The notes under the pieces are model-generated. The model was not told where the DNA came from, made no database searches, and saw only the letters and a list, made by a program, of their open reading frames with translations. From the NCBI GenBank assembly GCA_000320545.1, contig ADNK01001159.1:1-32500 (forward strand): a DNA stretch of 32,500 nucleotides, in the 5' to 3' direction. Origin of the DNA: Bigelowiella natans CCMP2755 (taxonomy: Eukaryota > Cercozoa > Chlorarachniophyceae). The translations under genes were made by a program, and so were the position numbers. Each line of letters starts with the position of its first letter. Position 1 is the first letter of the stretch. This document shows, piece by piece, positions 21,755 through 32,500 of the stretch.

Positions 21755-22668
21755 ACCGATTTTTATCCGAAACATGTCGGTCTTTCCGTGTCAGCTTAAT
21801 GCACAAAATTTCTTCTGACTATAAGTGCATTGCAAATTTAGAGTACAATGTCCGCATGTATATGGCTGTCCAATTTAAGAAAACTAGAAACAATCATAAA
21901 ATGATATCGTTGAAAAAATAATCGAAGACATGCAGATCTGTGTCACATGTGCCATTGCGATCGATGGCGCGCACTAGCACAGGCTGTAGAACTGGCACAG
22001 CTTCATCATTGCGGGCCAATGTCCATTGTGCCAGCGGGCGCACTTGTTTGTCATCGTCATTGCCGGCCGTGCAAAGAACGTGTTTTGGTCAGCTTCATTC
22101 GAATGAATCAAAAAACACGTTTTTGAGGTGAAGCTTTTGAAACCAGGCCGAAGTCTCTCTGATCGAAGCAAAATGAAAGCTTCAAAATTGATTGTGCTGA
22201 ACGCAATTTGTTGACATCTGTTACATGCATCTAGATGTTCCATGCACGCATCTAGCTAGCTAGGCATGATGATGCTAACTTGTCAAGAGCATGAATTGCG
22301 TGGATGGGCACGGTGTGGCGGCACGCATGGTGGCATGTGCATGCTGTCGCTGCTACTCTCCTGCATGTGGCGGACTGTCAGTCGACAAAGCACCTAGCAC
22401 TCGTCGGCGGCCATGCGCAATATCTGTATTGTGGTTCATATTCCGACTTATTGCCATTACATTGCGCATGCTGTGCATATTTTGGTTTTCATGCACATGT
22501 TTGTCCTGCTTGTGTCAGCACATCTCCTGTCAAGCAACATTCACTTCCCAGCCATGGGGAGCCTCAAATCCATCTGCTACTCCAACCCATTCCCCTGATT
22601 GTGGACGAATAAATATCATTTTTTACATTTTGAGTTCATGCCATTGGAATGCTTACCGTCATCGTCCT
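21755..22668. other. Intergenic, CATG/TGCA-rich
   Basis: 3' flank of H2A followed by a stretch like those at 6.2-7.1 and 12.2-13.9 kb. It contains a long imperfect palindrome at 22077-22121. Open frames (for example 22291-22710 plus) show no recognisable domain. Confidence 0.4.
22077..22121. repeat. Nested inverted repeat
   Basis: Arms AACGTGTTTT (22077-22086) and AAAACACGTT (22112-22121) enclose a CATTCGAATG palindrome, so the 45 nt can fold as one extended hairpin or cruciform. Confidence 0.7.
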
Positions 22669-22830
22669 TCATGCATATTGCCGCCACAACATGCATCCCC
22701 AGCGAATTAAATCCCTAAAGCATGTTACAAAAGCTGGCTCAAGGGTGTAAGCAAAACGCAGAATTAGGGCAAGTGTATCCACCTTTCCTGTAGCATTCAC
22801 GAGGGAAAGCATTTGAAGATCGTCCTCTTC
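22669..22830 (-). CDS. Candidate terminal exon of the unidentified minus-strand gene
   Basis: After an acceptor TTTATTATAG, a 53-codon frame runs to TGA at 22669-22671. It opens EEDDLQMLSLVNATGK and continues with an alternating hydrophobic/charged helix-like sequence containing FVTCFRDLIRWG. Its composition looks like real protein, and an alpha-helical repeat (ARM/HEAT-like) is possible. The link to the upstream exons of the MGC gene is not proven. Confidence 0.4.
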   Translation of the reverse strand, partial: EEDDLQMLSLVNATGKVDTLALILRFAYTLEPAFVTCFRDLIRWGCMLWRQYA

Positions 22831-24581
22831 CTATAATAAACCGTTTACATGGTTCCGTAAAATATTTTCTTGAAGATTAGGAAATTTTAACCATTTATTT
22901 TCTTTTCAGGTATATTGTGAATTGATGTGGATTATTGCAGGAGTGGTAAAGAATTGTATCGTTTCATTGATGTGCGACCTCTTCATATTCCGTAGGCGAC
23001 AACGTGCATACGTGCATAGCTCGAACCTAAATTACAGGTTGTATAATTTCGGATTTATTTCAATTTTCTTCCTTGATTGTGCTGTTTTGTGTTGTTTTGG
23101 ATTGCATATTGATTATGTACCCCTCTTCCATAGTATAGCGAACAATCCATTGCCATCCTAGATAAATTTAAGGCACCGCGATTTAAAAAAAGAACATGTT
23201 GCACTGGCATCATCTGAGTAGTATGGTGAACCTGAAGAGGGAATTCTTCACGGACAGGAACCCGCCACCGTTCAGAGCATATTCAGCGCCAGTTATGACC
23301 GGATTTTGTGGATGGGGTTTCCTTGAAGGATCGCACAAACACCAAAATCATCAATAAAATACCTCCATCACACCACCACCACCAGCAGCACCACCAGCAC
23401 CACCAGCACCGACTGTCTTTATACAGGTGTTGGGAGACTGTTTTCTGTATTACCCCTCTCCCTTTACTGTCCTCTATGTTTACTTTTACGTACCATTCCG
23501 AAGGATCCTTAAGCTCACTAACGTATAAATCGGTTGTCGCCGGTTCCTAACACGTGCATGGTTGTCTTTCGTCATAAAACCATCCTCTATGATGCATCTG
23601 ACGACGTGCAAATGAAAAAGATCAACAAATGGCTCAGCTCACTTCTCCATCACTGTACAGTCCGAGTCTATGCTGTCCCTCCTCATTAAATTTTCGCCTG
23701 TTGATGGTAGGAAGTAGAAGTAAAGGCGGGGAAGGCAGATCACAACAATAAGTCCTGATGAATATCCAACTCACATTCAGCACAACAGAGATTGTGCGGT
23801 CGGTAAGTAAATTAGCCTCACCTTGTGTTAAAGAGGTATAGCCTATCATCCTTGACCTTTTAATAAAATAGGTAATTGAAACTGTAATGAGGGGGTTGGT
23901 GATCACTATAACGAGTAGAAACTAAAATCTTTAAATAGCTTCTTACCACCAAAGTAGCGTGCATCACCGAAGCCTGTCGTGAATCACGTAAGAAGAAGAA
24001 GACGGCGTGATGAGTATGATATTAAAATTAGGAAAAAAAATCAAATTCCAAAGCAAATCACCGTTACCTTCTCATCAACAATGCAGAAATGCTGCCAGTC
24101 ATAAGGGAATTCCTTTTCAAATGTTTATGATAAATTTATCTGCACGTATAAATTGACATGCACATGTATACTGCACACATCCTCATGTGATTTTATAAGT
24201 GGATTGATGCAAATGATTGCAGGACGATTTCCTTGTCCTTTTCCCATCATCATTTTTCATACTTACCACCTAATTGTAGTACCTTGCAAATGTAAATGGA
24301 AAGGGCCATGCTATTCTCTTTTGAAGGTCCACAAGCGTATACCTGTTTGTGGCAACAACGACGCGATCTGGTAAGATAATTACGCAGATACGTGCTTGAT
24401 CTGACTATCAACCAATCAACACTCGGCCCACCGCTGCCGATGAGGGAAGAACAGGATATATTGTGGCGGAGAGAATTTCTTCTTCTATTTTCTGTATTTT
24501 TTGAAATTGTAGACCATGTATCATCTACCTCTCCTTTGAATACCACGACAGAAGGATAGTTGAACCCTATAATACCATCAC

Positions 24582-24590
24582 ACGCACACA

Positions 24591-24651
<61 letters not shown>
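24582..24651. repeat. (CA)n-(GA)n compound microsatellite
   Basis: CA run to about 24607, then GA run to 24651, followed by a G-rich tract. It is probably intronic in the minus-strand gene. Confidence 0.95.
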
Positions 24652-24654
<3 letters not shown>

Positions 24655-25268
24655 GGGGGGGGAGGGGTGGGGAGGAGAGAGAGAAATTCATATTCAGTAT
24701 TGCAATATTAGATGTATTCCGCAGTAATATCTAACGAACCTCTTTCCTCACAATCACCTAGATCTGTGGCGACCTACGAAGCAATTGAAACAACCGAGTA
24801 AGTGTCGATATTTCCCCCTTGTTCAACACTATTTTCTCCATAATTATCCGCCAAATTGCCCAGTGGATTCGTACATTGACTTGTCATCAGATTCTCTTCT
24901 TCGTCTCCACCCTCCCGTATCCCCCCCTCCCCCCCCCCCCCCCTCCTCCTCCTCCTCCTCCTATTTTCCTTGTTTCACTAGTAGTACCGGTTCATCCCAG
25001 TGAATAGATTTACTGATGAAGGAGAAGGTTGAGTCAATATCGGCAGCACATGTAGTACGCATTTTCTCTACGCTCAAACAATCGTATTGATCTGATGCCA
25101 CTACCACACTACAACTCCTCCCTATTTACACCATATCCTGTCCCCACCTCCTTGTCGTTCGCACCATGTTTTTTGAATGTAGTGAGAATTACCCATCTTT
25201 CCCTTCCGATGATGACTTCAATTCAAATCGAGAGCACATGACCTTAATTTGTAAATATGATGGCAGGA

Positions 25269-25304
25269 TAGAAGAAGAAGAAGAAGAAGAAGAAGAAGAA
25301 GAAG
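25269..25304. repeat. (GAA)n microsatellite
   Basis: About eleven GAA units with later interruptions. Confidence 0.95.
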
Positions 25305-26404
25305 GAGAAGAAGAGAAGAAGGAGAAGAGAAACGTGGTTATCAGCAGAGCCAGAGACGAGCAACGATGCCGACAAGAAAATCCAACAAAAGCTAAATGGT
25401 GTAGTCTTTCCTGGCATTCAAGCACGCATACTACAAATGTGATGCTGCATGTTGACTGACAACACTATCTCGTACCTGCTGGCCAAGAATATCTGAAAAA
25501 AACAGGTGCCCTGGTGGAGGGGTAATCATTGACAAAAACAGAGTGTGAAATGCCATAAAAAGGATGAGGAGGAGGAGGAGGAATAATGATGGGTCAGTAC
25601 TGTGTTGGCAATCTAGATTAAGAAACTCTCGATGAGCCTTGATGGCGAAGTAAGGGGTTCCCGTCATCTTCACCACCAGGTATGAGATTACTAAGGCTAC
25701 ATTTTCAACAACATCCTCATGTCTTCGCATAGCAAGCAACAACATGGGGAAATGTTTCAACCCCACCCTCAGAGTCGGAGTCCTCCTTGCCTGAAGAAAG
25801 TAAGAAGGACATACCAGTTTTAGTGAAAGGAGTAAGATGTGTTGTAGTCATATAAAAGCAGCACAACAGTGAACTATACGGCATAGATTTGCTGAAGTTG
25901 TTTAATCCTCTTACTTACGTCGGATCAGGAAGGGGTCTGCCATCACTATACATCGCCGTTTCCCATTTTTCATAACATAACAAGGAGATAATTAGTGAAT
26001 AACATCTTGTCTCAAAAAATAAGGTCGTAACAATATATAGAAGGGGAATGCTACTACCTCCAAGGAAAAATCCATGAATATATATCAAAATCACCACTAC
26101 GAATTGAGGAGGAGGAGTATACACGAATACCGGGTATGACCGCACACGCAACAATCATGTAGCAAGGTTACAAGAGTAGTAGTAGCAGTAGTACTAGTAG
26201 TAATGATTGTAGTTGTAATAATAGTAGTAAGTAGCAAGGGGGAAGCAGCAATGAGTTCAATAGCAGCATTACTCTTTCCAGCTATCGAGCCAGTTGGCAG
26301 TATGTGTGGCAACGGGCCAATATCGTTCTGTAGCAAATTTGCATAGTGACGATAGTGATGATTATAATAATGATGATATGAATCATAGCGTTTTGAGATT
26401 TCAC

Positions 26405-27098
26405 CTTCTCATCAAAGAGCTTTCCAAGACCGCCACTCGCGAGATATCTTAGAAGAGGGAGGGGGTGATGAAGCATCCACATGTCATTCATGCATCGTCC
26501 TGCATCTCTTTCAAGCAAAATATTGCTGGCTTACGTCCTGATTGACGGCTGCTTTGTCAAGCCCATATAAATTTCGTCTCCAAAGAATGTCACAATTTCT
26601 TCGTCTTCATACATATCGCTGAATAAACAATGCGTGGTTAACTAGCGTAGGATTTGTAGGCGTGGAGATTGTTAAGCATTTTTTAGAAAAGGATAACAGT
26701 GCTGCTACTCGCGGGATGAGGGTATGTTAACGATGGCAAGGAGTAAGTAATAATCAGACGTTCCACATTTGCAAAATGGCAGATTTGTACTAATTCTCTC
26801 CACGCATACACGTGTTTTTGTAAGCACTTACTGTTCCTTTAGATAGCGTATGACATATTCCGGAGAGATCCCTGGCTTTTCACGAAGTAGTAAGGTATAA
26901 CTACGAACAACAGGCTGAAGCAAAAGTGGATGTAATCAAGGAAGGCAGACATTTAGGAGATATTCATGCACTTGCAGTCTATCTTACGGAGGAGGCTTCA
27001 AGTTCTGGAAGAGACGTAAAGCGGTCAGCATCACAGATCTGCCTTCCATCGTTGCAAATAGCAACCGGAGAAACGGCACGACCTTCGACGCACCCCAT
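26405..27098 (-). CDS. 5' part of an unidentified intron-rich gene starting MGC
   Basis: Four minus-strand exons chain in phase with strong donors (GTAAGA, GTAAGTG, GTAAGC, GTGAAA): 26988-27098, 26832-26875, 26535-26618, 26405-26507. The protein starts MGCVEGRAVSP, a Met-Gly-Cys N-terminus typical of dual myristoylation/palmitoylation. It continues with ISPEYVIRYLKEH, a segment VTFFGDEIYMGLTKQ, and HPLPLLRYLASGGLGKLFDEK. I do not recognise the family. Open blocks further left that may be later exons: 25915-26010 (contains YSDGRPLPDP), 25590-25766 (contains GLKHFPMLLLAMRRHEDVVE, armadillo-like), 24370-24290, 24075-24120 and 22669-22830. Their order and phase are not settled. It is divergent from the LMF gene, 405 bp between start codons. 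Confidence 0.5.
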
Positions 27099-27503
27099 GA
27101 TTGCCACACTAACAATGAGCTACGGAGAAGTAAGCGTCCACGTGCTGATCAGGTGAGATGAGTGAAGAGTAACTGCTGCTTTAGAATTAAAAATATGGGG
27201 TTTTCTACGTTAAATTCTTGTTTTTTTTAAAAATGAAGAGCGGGAATGGAATGGAACAGTGAATTTGGATGATAACAAAGTTGGATTGTAAAATACGATA
27301 GAATACCCAAAATTAATTTTCCAAGAAAAGACTCCGAACAATGTCTCGGTGATCTTCATGATTCGATCTCCTTATCAGCCACGAAGTCGCTACAGCTGTG
27401 AATTCATGCCATAGAAAGGCATTTCCTGAAATATTCATCTGAAAACCTTGTCGTTGTGCAAAAACGGGACCATGACAATCGATTCTCCTGGAAAACTGGA
27501 AAA

Positions 27504-28159
27504 ATGGAACCCGGCGTCCACGTCGGCGGAAACCTGAAAAAGGGTGACGGTGAAACAAGCCCCAAGAAAATGGACCTCCATATTACCTTGATGGAGACGC
27601 GCGATTTGTTCTTACTACTAATGGGATATCTATTCCTTTGCGCCTTTGTCTCGATATACATCCAAACTCCAGGTAGCACACGCTGTTAGGGTTAGTCAGG
27701 GTGTTGAGCTGCAGATGATCATTTTTCTTTTTTGGATTGAGATCGATGCACTTTATGTTTTCATATTTACAGGCCTCTTTGGTGATGACGGCATCCTTCC
27801 TATCCAGCCCGTTAAGTACCCGGTCGTTACTATCGTTGCGGTTTTGTTATTGTAGTTATTATCTTTCAATACTGCGATCAAAATCTAATTACCCCTCTTT
27901 CTCCTCCTCTCCCTCCTCCTCTTCCCCCTTCCCCTTGCTCCCCCCCCCCCTCCTCCGACTACTATTGTTATTTTTTTGATAGAAGAGTATGATGGAATCC
28001 GAATCCTGGTTACGTTGTTCCCCTTGGAGATTGTTTTGTTTTGTCAAGATGTAGTAACTATAGCGATGTCATGTTCACATCAGGAAAGAGATCTTCAACC
28101 TTTTCCTTGAGAATCCAAACCTGTTGCTGCTTTGTAAGGTACATATACGTATCTAATAA

Positions 28160-28214
<55 letters not shown>

Positions 28215-29353
28215 TTCCCCTCTCTCTTTTCCATCCCCCCCTTTGCTAAGTTGATTGGATTGGCACTACTTCCCATCGTCTGTCATATAATAATCTCCGC
28301 AGCTGATCACACGTATTTGAACGTTGTTTTTGTTTTATTACCCCTAGCACTTCTTCGGGCTCTCAAGTTGGTGGGGCCTCGAATTGGTTTGTTCAATCGT
28401 CACCGTCACCGTAGCTGTAGCAAGCATCGTTTACAATCGTTAACAATCCCAAACAAATAACAGCACAGACCTTTCATCTATGCTCATCCATGCTGCTAGG
28501 TCACGATATCGGGAGTCTTTTTGAGCTTTGCCGTTTGTGTGTGCCCAAGAATTTTCCGCAGCGGAGAAAGCTTCCTGCTCCTCACTCTCTTGTAAGAGCA
28601 CGGCGGATTGAGATTGGAATAAGAAGAAGATGAAGAAGAAGAAGAAGAAGAAGAAGAAGAAGAAGAAGAAACAGAAGAGCAACCAATAGCATCAAAACTA
28701 AATAAGTTCGTTTACATCAACATCCTTAACAATGCGAGTTGTTGGTACATTGTTGTCAAGATATATGACCGTGGTGAAAAGCACAAGCGTCTTCATGTCA
28801 TTCCAGGTGTGTTAGTACTAACGAGAAAAACCATACGTATAATGCACAGAGGAGGAGGATAAGGAGGAAGAGGAGGAGGAGAAGTACTACTACTTACTAT
28901 TCGTGTTTCTCCTAGTGGGACATCTTATTAGTCGAGTGCGGGTACTTAACTTCGCTTGTAGCTCCTTGGACGCTGCTGTGGGGGGGTAACCCTTTGGGTC
29001 CCCCTCCTCCTCCTCCTCCTCCTGCTATTTCTTCTTCCTCGGTTGGCAGCTCACGTAAAGAAGGATGTGGTAGTGGTGGTGGTGGTGCTCGACTAGGAAT
29101 GTTCTTGGTAATTAGCAGCAGCAACAACAACAACAACAGGAAGATGAAGAAGAAGAAGAAGAAGAAGAAGAAGAAGAAGAAAAGAAGAGAATAAAGAAAA
29201 AGAGAAAAAGATTTGGTGGAAGGCTAGGTTTCTTTCCTTTGTTGATAGTATAGAAGTTGATAAGTGATGTGGTGGTGCGAAGGTGACTAATCTAGGAGCT
29301 CGGTTGTTTATAGAGTCAGGTAATTTAACTGCTAAAGTTGTAGATGCTTACCT

Positions 29354-29394
<41 letters not shown>

Positions 29395-29555
29395 CAACGC
29401 ACGGGAATCAACACACTGACGTCTTCGAGTCTCAGCGGGAAATGAGTGGATTATTTTTATTTATTTGTGAGAGTAAATGTTTGCTTCTCCCCCTTATGCT
29501 TCTCCAGCTGCTGCTGCTGCTGCTGCTGCTATGTTGTTAGAATTGTTGGGCGTTT

Positions 29556-29593
<38 letters not shown>

Positions 29594-31308
29594 AATGCCC
29601 ATCGTGCTCATCATGCTCATCAGGGGTGGTGAAGTTGAGTAGCAGCGGACCCACATGGTACTGCCTCCCTCCTGTAAGGAGAAGATTTCTGTGCTTGTGT
29701 TGTTAAAGCATGTTAGTTATATAACCCCACTACTACCACTACTAGTAATACTACTACTACTAATAATAATAGTAATGATGACAGTAATAATGCCCTGTTC
29801 ATAATTTTGGATGGTATGTATAGGTGGAATCTCTCTGCCCTAGAGGTAGAGACAGCAGCTCTCACTTGCATGCTGCTGCAGCAGCAGGACTGCACACCGT
29901 TATATTATATGCCTATGGTGTGCGTGTGTCAAAAGGAGGAGGAGGAGGAGGAGGAGGAGGAAGGAGGGGGCTTTAGATAAAGACGACACACAACTAATGC
30001 AGTGAATATCCAATGTTGATGTCGTCATCATCCCCCCCCCTCTTTCATCATCATCATCTTCTTCTTCTTCCGTCAATCAATAAGAAGATAAATTTGATCT
30101 TTGAACGATTCTCACGCTATCGACATCACACATCCTTGCTGAACATCATCTTTTGCTGCGACCACTACTAACAGTGGCACTTTGAGTCCCAATGCATACC
30201 TCATTACATGTCCTACTATGCTCACCAGGTAGTACTAGTACAGTAGTATGGTAGTAGCAGTAGTAGCAGTAGTAGTAGTAGTAGCAGCAGCATCATGTAG
30301 TAGCATTATATGTTGTATGGCAAAAACGAGGATTGGTAATCCCAGTATTAAGTTCATAAATGAGTTCTCTCTTTCTCTCTCTCTCTCTCCCTCCCTCTTT
30401 CCTCCTCCTCATGGAAAAAATGATGGGCGACGATTAGCATAGAAATTGGGGTTATTGACCTCTAATTATTCATATATGATGAGCGTGGGGTGCTACTAGC
30501 TGGTAGGCAGCCATTACAGCATCAGCATGCAGTTATATACAGATACTATAATGGAAACATCGTGCAACATCATCAGCTACCCCCTCTCTGGTTGAAGAGG
30601 CTCAGTGTGAGCATGGTCTATTTCATCCTTATTGGCTGCCCATATCTACTCTATATCCCGGTAAGTAAAATCACTAGTCTCTGCAGCAGTGCTTGTTGCT
30701 TTGTAAACATGAATTACTGATAACGATGGCATTGATTACGTGGATTGGGTACATCCGTTGATGTGGCCCTCTTAAACCATTCATTCTTTGCTAGATTATT
30801 CCCTCATGATTCCAATTCTCTCATCATTTCTCAGCTTTGGCCTTTGCGCCATTTCTCGTGGATGGCTCTCGCCTCTTTCCAGGTTTTTTCTATTGATCGT
30901 GTCTTTGTTTGCTGTTGGGTGATACGCCGTTCTGCCCTCTCTCCCAGCCAACAAGCACACAAGAGCTAGTTGATGCATCTATCAGCAGCACTTATTCGTC
31001 TAAGTTTTACGGTTGATCTTGTGCAATGATCTCTCGATGAAGAGACTGTGATGATTATGATGAGGACAATGGTAATATATCGGCAGACAAAAAGATTTAA
31101 ATCACATCCACAGGTCTTGATCATCCTGACGGGAAACTACAACTTCTTCAACCTACTTTCTCTCGCACTGCTGGTATTTGGACGTCAAAACGACGAATTA
31201 TGGGCTCACTACTACCACGATTATATCTGCCCTACTACTACTATTACTACTACTACTACTACAACAACAACAACAACAACAACTGCTACTACGACTACGA
31301 CTACTAAA
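27504..31308 (+). CDS. Lipase maturation factor (LMF) family ER membrane protein, 3' end unresolved
   Basis: LMF proteins are multi-pass ER proteins that help lipases fold. Secure exons: 27504-27672, 27773-27815, 28916-29107, 29283-29319, 29624-29657, 29824-29845, 30175-30228, 30577-30660, 30835-30882, and 31114 to about 31308. Exons at 28084-28138, around 28251-28385 and about 28718-28806 are likely but their borders are uncertain. Seen in order: FVSIYIQTPGLFGDDGILPI, FMSFQWDILLVECGYL, ARLFIESGVVKL, GPTWWNLSALEWHFESQ, LPPLWLKRLSV, a membrane segment YFILIGCPYLLYIP, and the signature VLIILTGNYNFFNLLSLALL. A poly-Pro/Ser/Gly insert (28999-29095) interrupts the SLVAPW-to-ARLGMF loop. A Thr tract follows DELWAHYYH. 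The C-terminal half, about 250 residues in relatives, was not found; 31622-31740 may be a further exon. Introns carry TC, AAG, TA and CAT runs. Confidence 0.88.
28165..28210. repeat. (TC)n microsatellite, intronic
   Basis: About 22 TC units followed by more pyrimidines, 40-90 nt before the next likely LMF acceptor. It probably serves as a long polypyrimidine tract. Confidence 0.95.
28620..28671. repeat. (AAG)n microsatellite, intronic
   Basis: AAG/AGA triplets in the LMF intron before the exon ending at 28806. Confidence 0.95.
29003..29023. repeat. (CCT)n microsatellite inside LMF coding exon
   Basis: Seven CCT units, translated as part of a poly-Pro run in exon 28916-29107. The exon stays in frame through it. 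Confidence 0.85.
29143..29181. repeat. (GAA)n microsatellite, intronic
   Basis: GAA triplets shortly after the donor of LMF exon 28916-29107. Confidence 0.95.
29356..29389. repeat. (TA)n microsatellite, intronic
   Basis: TA run in the LMF intron after exon 29283-29319. CTG triplets (about 29507-29530) and CAT triplets (29557-29592) follow in the same intron. Confidence 0.95.
29557..29592. repeat. (CAT)n microsatellite, intronic
   Basis: About 12 CAT units ending about 30 nt before the acceptor of LMF exon 29624-29657. Confidence 0.95.
31216..31302. repeat. ACT/ACA triplet tract, probably coding (Thr-rich)
   Basis: ACT, ACA and ACG triplets in the LMF frame encode a nearly pure Thr run after HDYICP. 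The frame remains open, and a GTAATT donor follows at 31309. It could instead be intronic if an earlier donor is used. Confidence 0.6.
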
Positions 31309-31621
31309 GTAATTCCCCAGCTCCTCGTATGTATTCGAAGAATAACGAGCAACATCGATTACTATCCACTCTCACTATCATTGACGTTAAAGGTTCCCAT
31401 GATGAGAATGATGAACAAGAAAGTCATTTCTCGCTGCTTCTTCTGCTCCTCTTTGCTTGGAGGAGGACGAGGAGGAGAGGCAGCAGGAGGAAAACAGAAG
31501 AACAACCCTCCAGTGGACACTACTCTCCCAAAGCATATAAAGTTACTCTATGGATTTGAGATGCTTGCCTCGGTAGATATCAGCCCATGATTGTGATCGC
31601 GATATAGTAGTAGAGAGAAAA

Positions 31622-31740
31622 GAGGAGGCGCCAAACCCCAAGACGCTAGCTGCTTTACTTGAGAAAGTGCTGATGTTGGCCAATCCAGAGCCGATGTGCG
31701 TGTCGCTACTGTCAGCAAATGCTGTTTTTGCTTCGGATTG
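31622..31740 (+). CDS. Possible later LMF exon
   Basis: In one plus frame this block reads EEAPNPKTLAALLEKVLMLA and then MCVSLLSANAVFASD before a stop. Position and pattern could fit the LMF segment that precedes its C-terminal beta domain, but no clean acceptor/donor pair was found. The opposite strand is also open here. Confidence 0.25.
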
Positions 31741-32500
31741 ACGATAGTACCCTATAAATGACGGGTTTTGCTTACACGCCATCAAAATCATCACCATCAT
31801 CATCATCATTATCATTATCATATCACTATCATCATCAGATGTTCATATGTTCGGTGATGGTGCAATACTGGACCCAATTGTTTGGAATAGAAGCTGATTT
31901 CGAGAATGGGAAGGTTTCACCTCTTCTGTGCATGCAGCTCACTGCTCATCTCGCATCCGAGCTACTCCTCATCTTACAGAAATTCCACACACAAGCAGCA
32001 GCAACAACCAGCACCAAAATTGATTATGATTTCCACCACTAATCAGATCTTGAGCAAAATCCAATTCAGCAAAAACGAGTTTTACCCTGCGATGGGAATG
32101 AGTGTATGGGTGATGGCAACAATGACAATAAACAATGATAATAATAATAACAATAACAATATCTACGAGACTGCTGCTCTTTAATTTTACCTTGCCTGTC
32201 TTACTGCTGCACCTGACCCCATCTTCAAAGAATCGAGAGACGAAGTAGTGAATGCTGAATCATCGTCACGATTGCAAATGAACACTAACCCAAGCAAGCC
32301 TTGGAGCTGATACTAGTTGACATAAGTAATATCGGCCATAACAACGACAGGTGTGGTTCTTGGTCGCTGGATGTTCGTTTCTCCTCGAATGTTGTAGGTA
32401 GTAGTAGCGAAGGTCGCAATGCCGAGCAATCACCAACACAGCACCACAGAAACTGATCGATGTGGTTTTGAGAACCCGTCGATGCTGTTAGCTACTGCTT
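31741..32500. other. Right end of window, unassigned
   Basis: CAT and AAT/AAC triplet runs (31780-31835, 32135-32160) with no recognised exon. It may be LMF intron or 3' flank. Confidence 0.4.

Noticed and set aside
25775-25798. 24-nt GT-AG intron in the minus-strand gene region
   Set aside because: Its length is a multiple of three with no stop, so it need not be spliced; the surrounding frame is itself uncertain.
27313-27679. Minus-strand exon-like frames that could be chained in phase
   Set aside because: They are antisense to the first LMF exon, whose FVSIYIQTPG-LFGDDGILP match is decisive. This shows that phase-consistent chains can arise by chance here, so the MGC gene was scored cautiously.

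Overview
The window is nuclear DNA of an intron-dense eukaryote, most likely a free-living unicellular protist or alga. The evidence is conserved eukaryotic proteins cut by many GT-AG introns, mostly 50-110 nt long, with standard stop codons and no operons, ribosome binding sites or prokaryotic genes. I cannot fix the lineage. A chlorarachniophyte-like or stramenopile-like alga would fit the intron density, but that is a guess. The sequence is unusually loaded with microsatellites (AG, CA, TA, CAT, CTA, GAG and AAG runs). Most lie in introns or between genes; a few are translated.

Layout from left to right: (1) 225-3054, minus: 3' part of a TMCO4/DUF726-type membrane-anchored alpha/beta hydrolase, cut by the left edge, with unassigned possible 5' exons up to about 4.7 kb. 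(2) 7116-11131, minus: a complete 20-exon gene for the spliceosomal pseudo-deubiquitinase USP39/Sad1. (3) 11503-12192, plus: RNA polymerase III subunit C11 (POLR3K), divergent from USP39. (4) 12.2-14.1 kb: a CATG-rich, repeat-like stretch ending in an isolated ankyrin-type first exon (14123-14203, minus). (5) 14554-16321, plus: a 13-exon dual-specificity phosphatase with an N-terminal membrane segment. (6) 17360-18555, plus: a two-exon Fe(II)/2-oxoglutarate oxygenase. (7) 18.6-20.0 kb: an intergenic island very rich in CTAG. (8) 20105-21754: divergent histone H4 and H2A genes, each followed by a histone-type 3' stem-loop. (9) about 22.7-27.1 kb, minus: an unidentified intron-rich gene that starts MGC. 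(10) 27504 to at least 31308, plus: lipase maturation factor (LMF) family membrane protein, with its 3' end unresolved or beyond the window.

The genes are unrelated housekeeping functions: splicing, Pol III transcription, chromatin, ER lipase folding, phosphorylation and oxidation. The recurring arrangement is head-to-head pairs (USP39/POLR3K, ankyrin exon/phosphatase, H4/H2A, MGC gene/LMF). Exon boundaries were derived by hand from splice signals, phase continuity and recalled family sequence. No new defence or mobile system is visible. The most unusual points are the H4/H2A stem-loops, the phosphatase with Asn at the likely general-acid position, the frame break or 25-nt intron in the DUF726 gene, the translated microsatellites in the LMF gene and the CTAG island.
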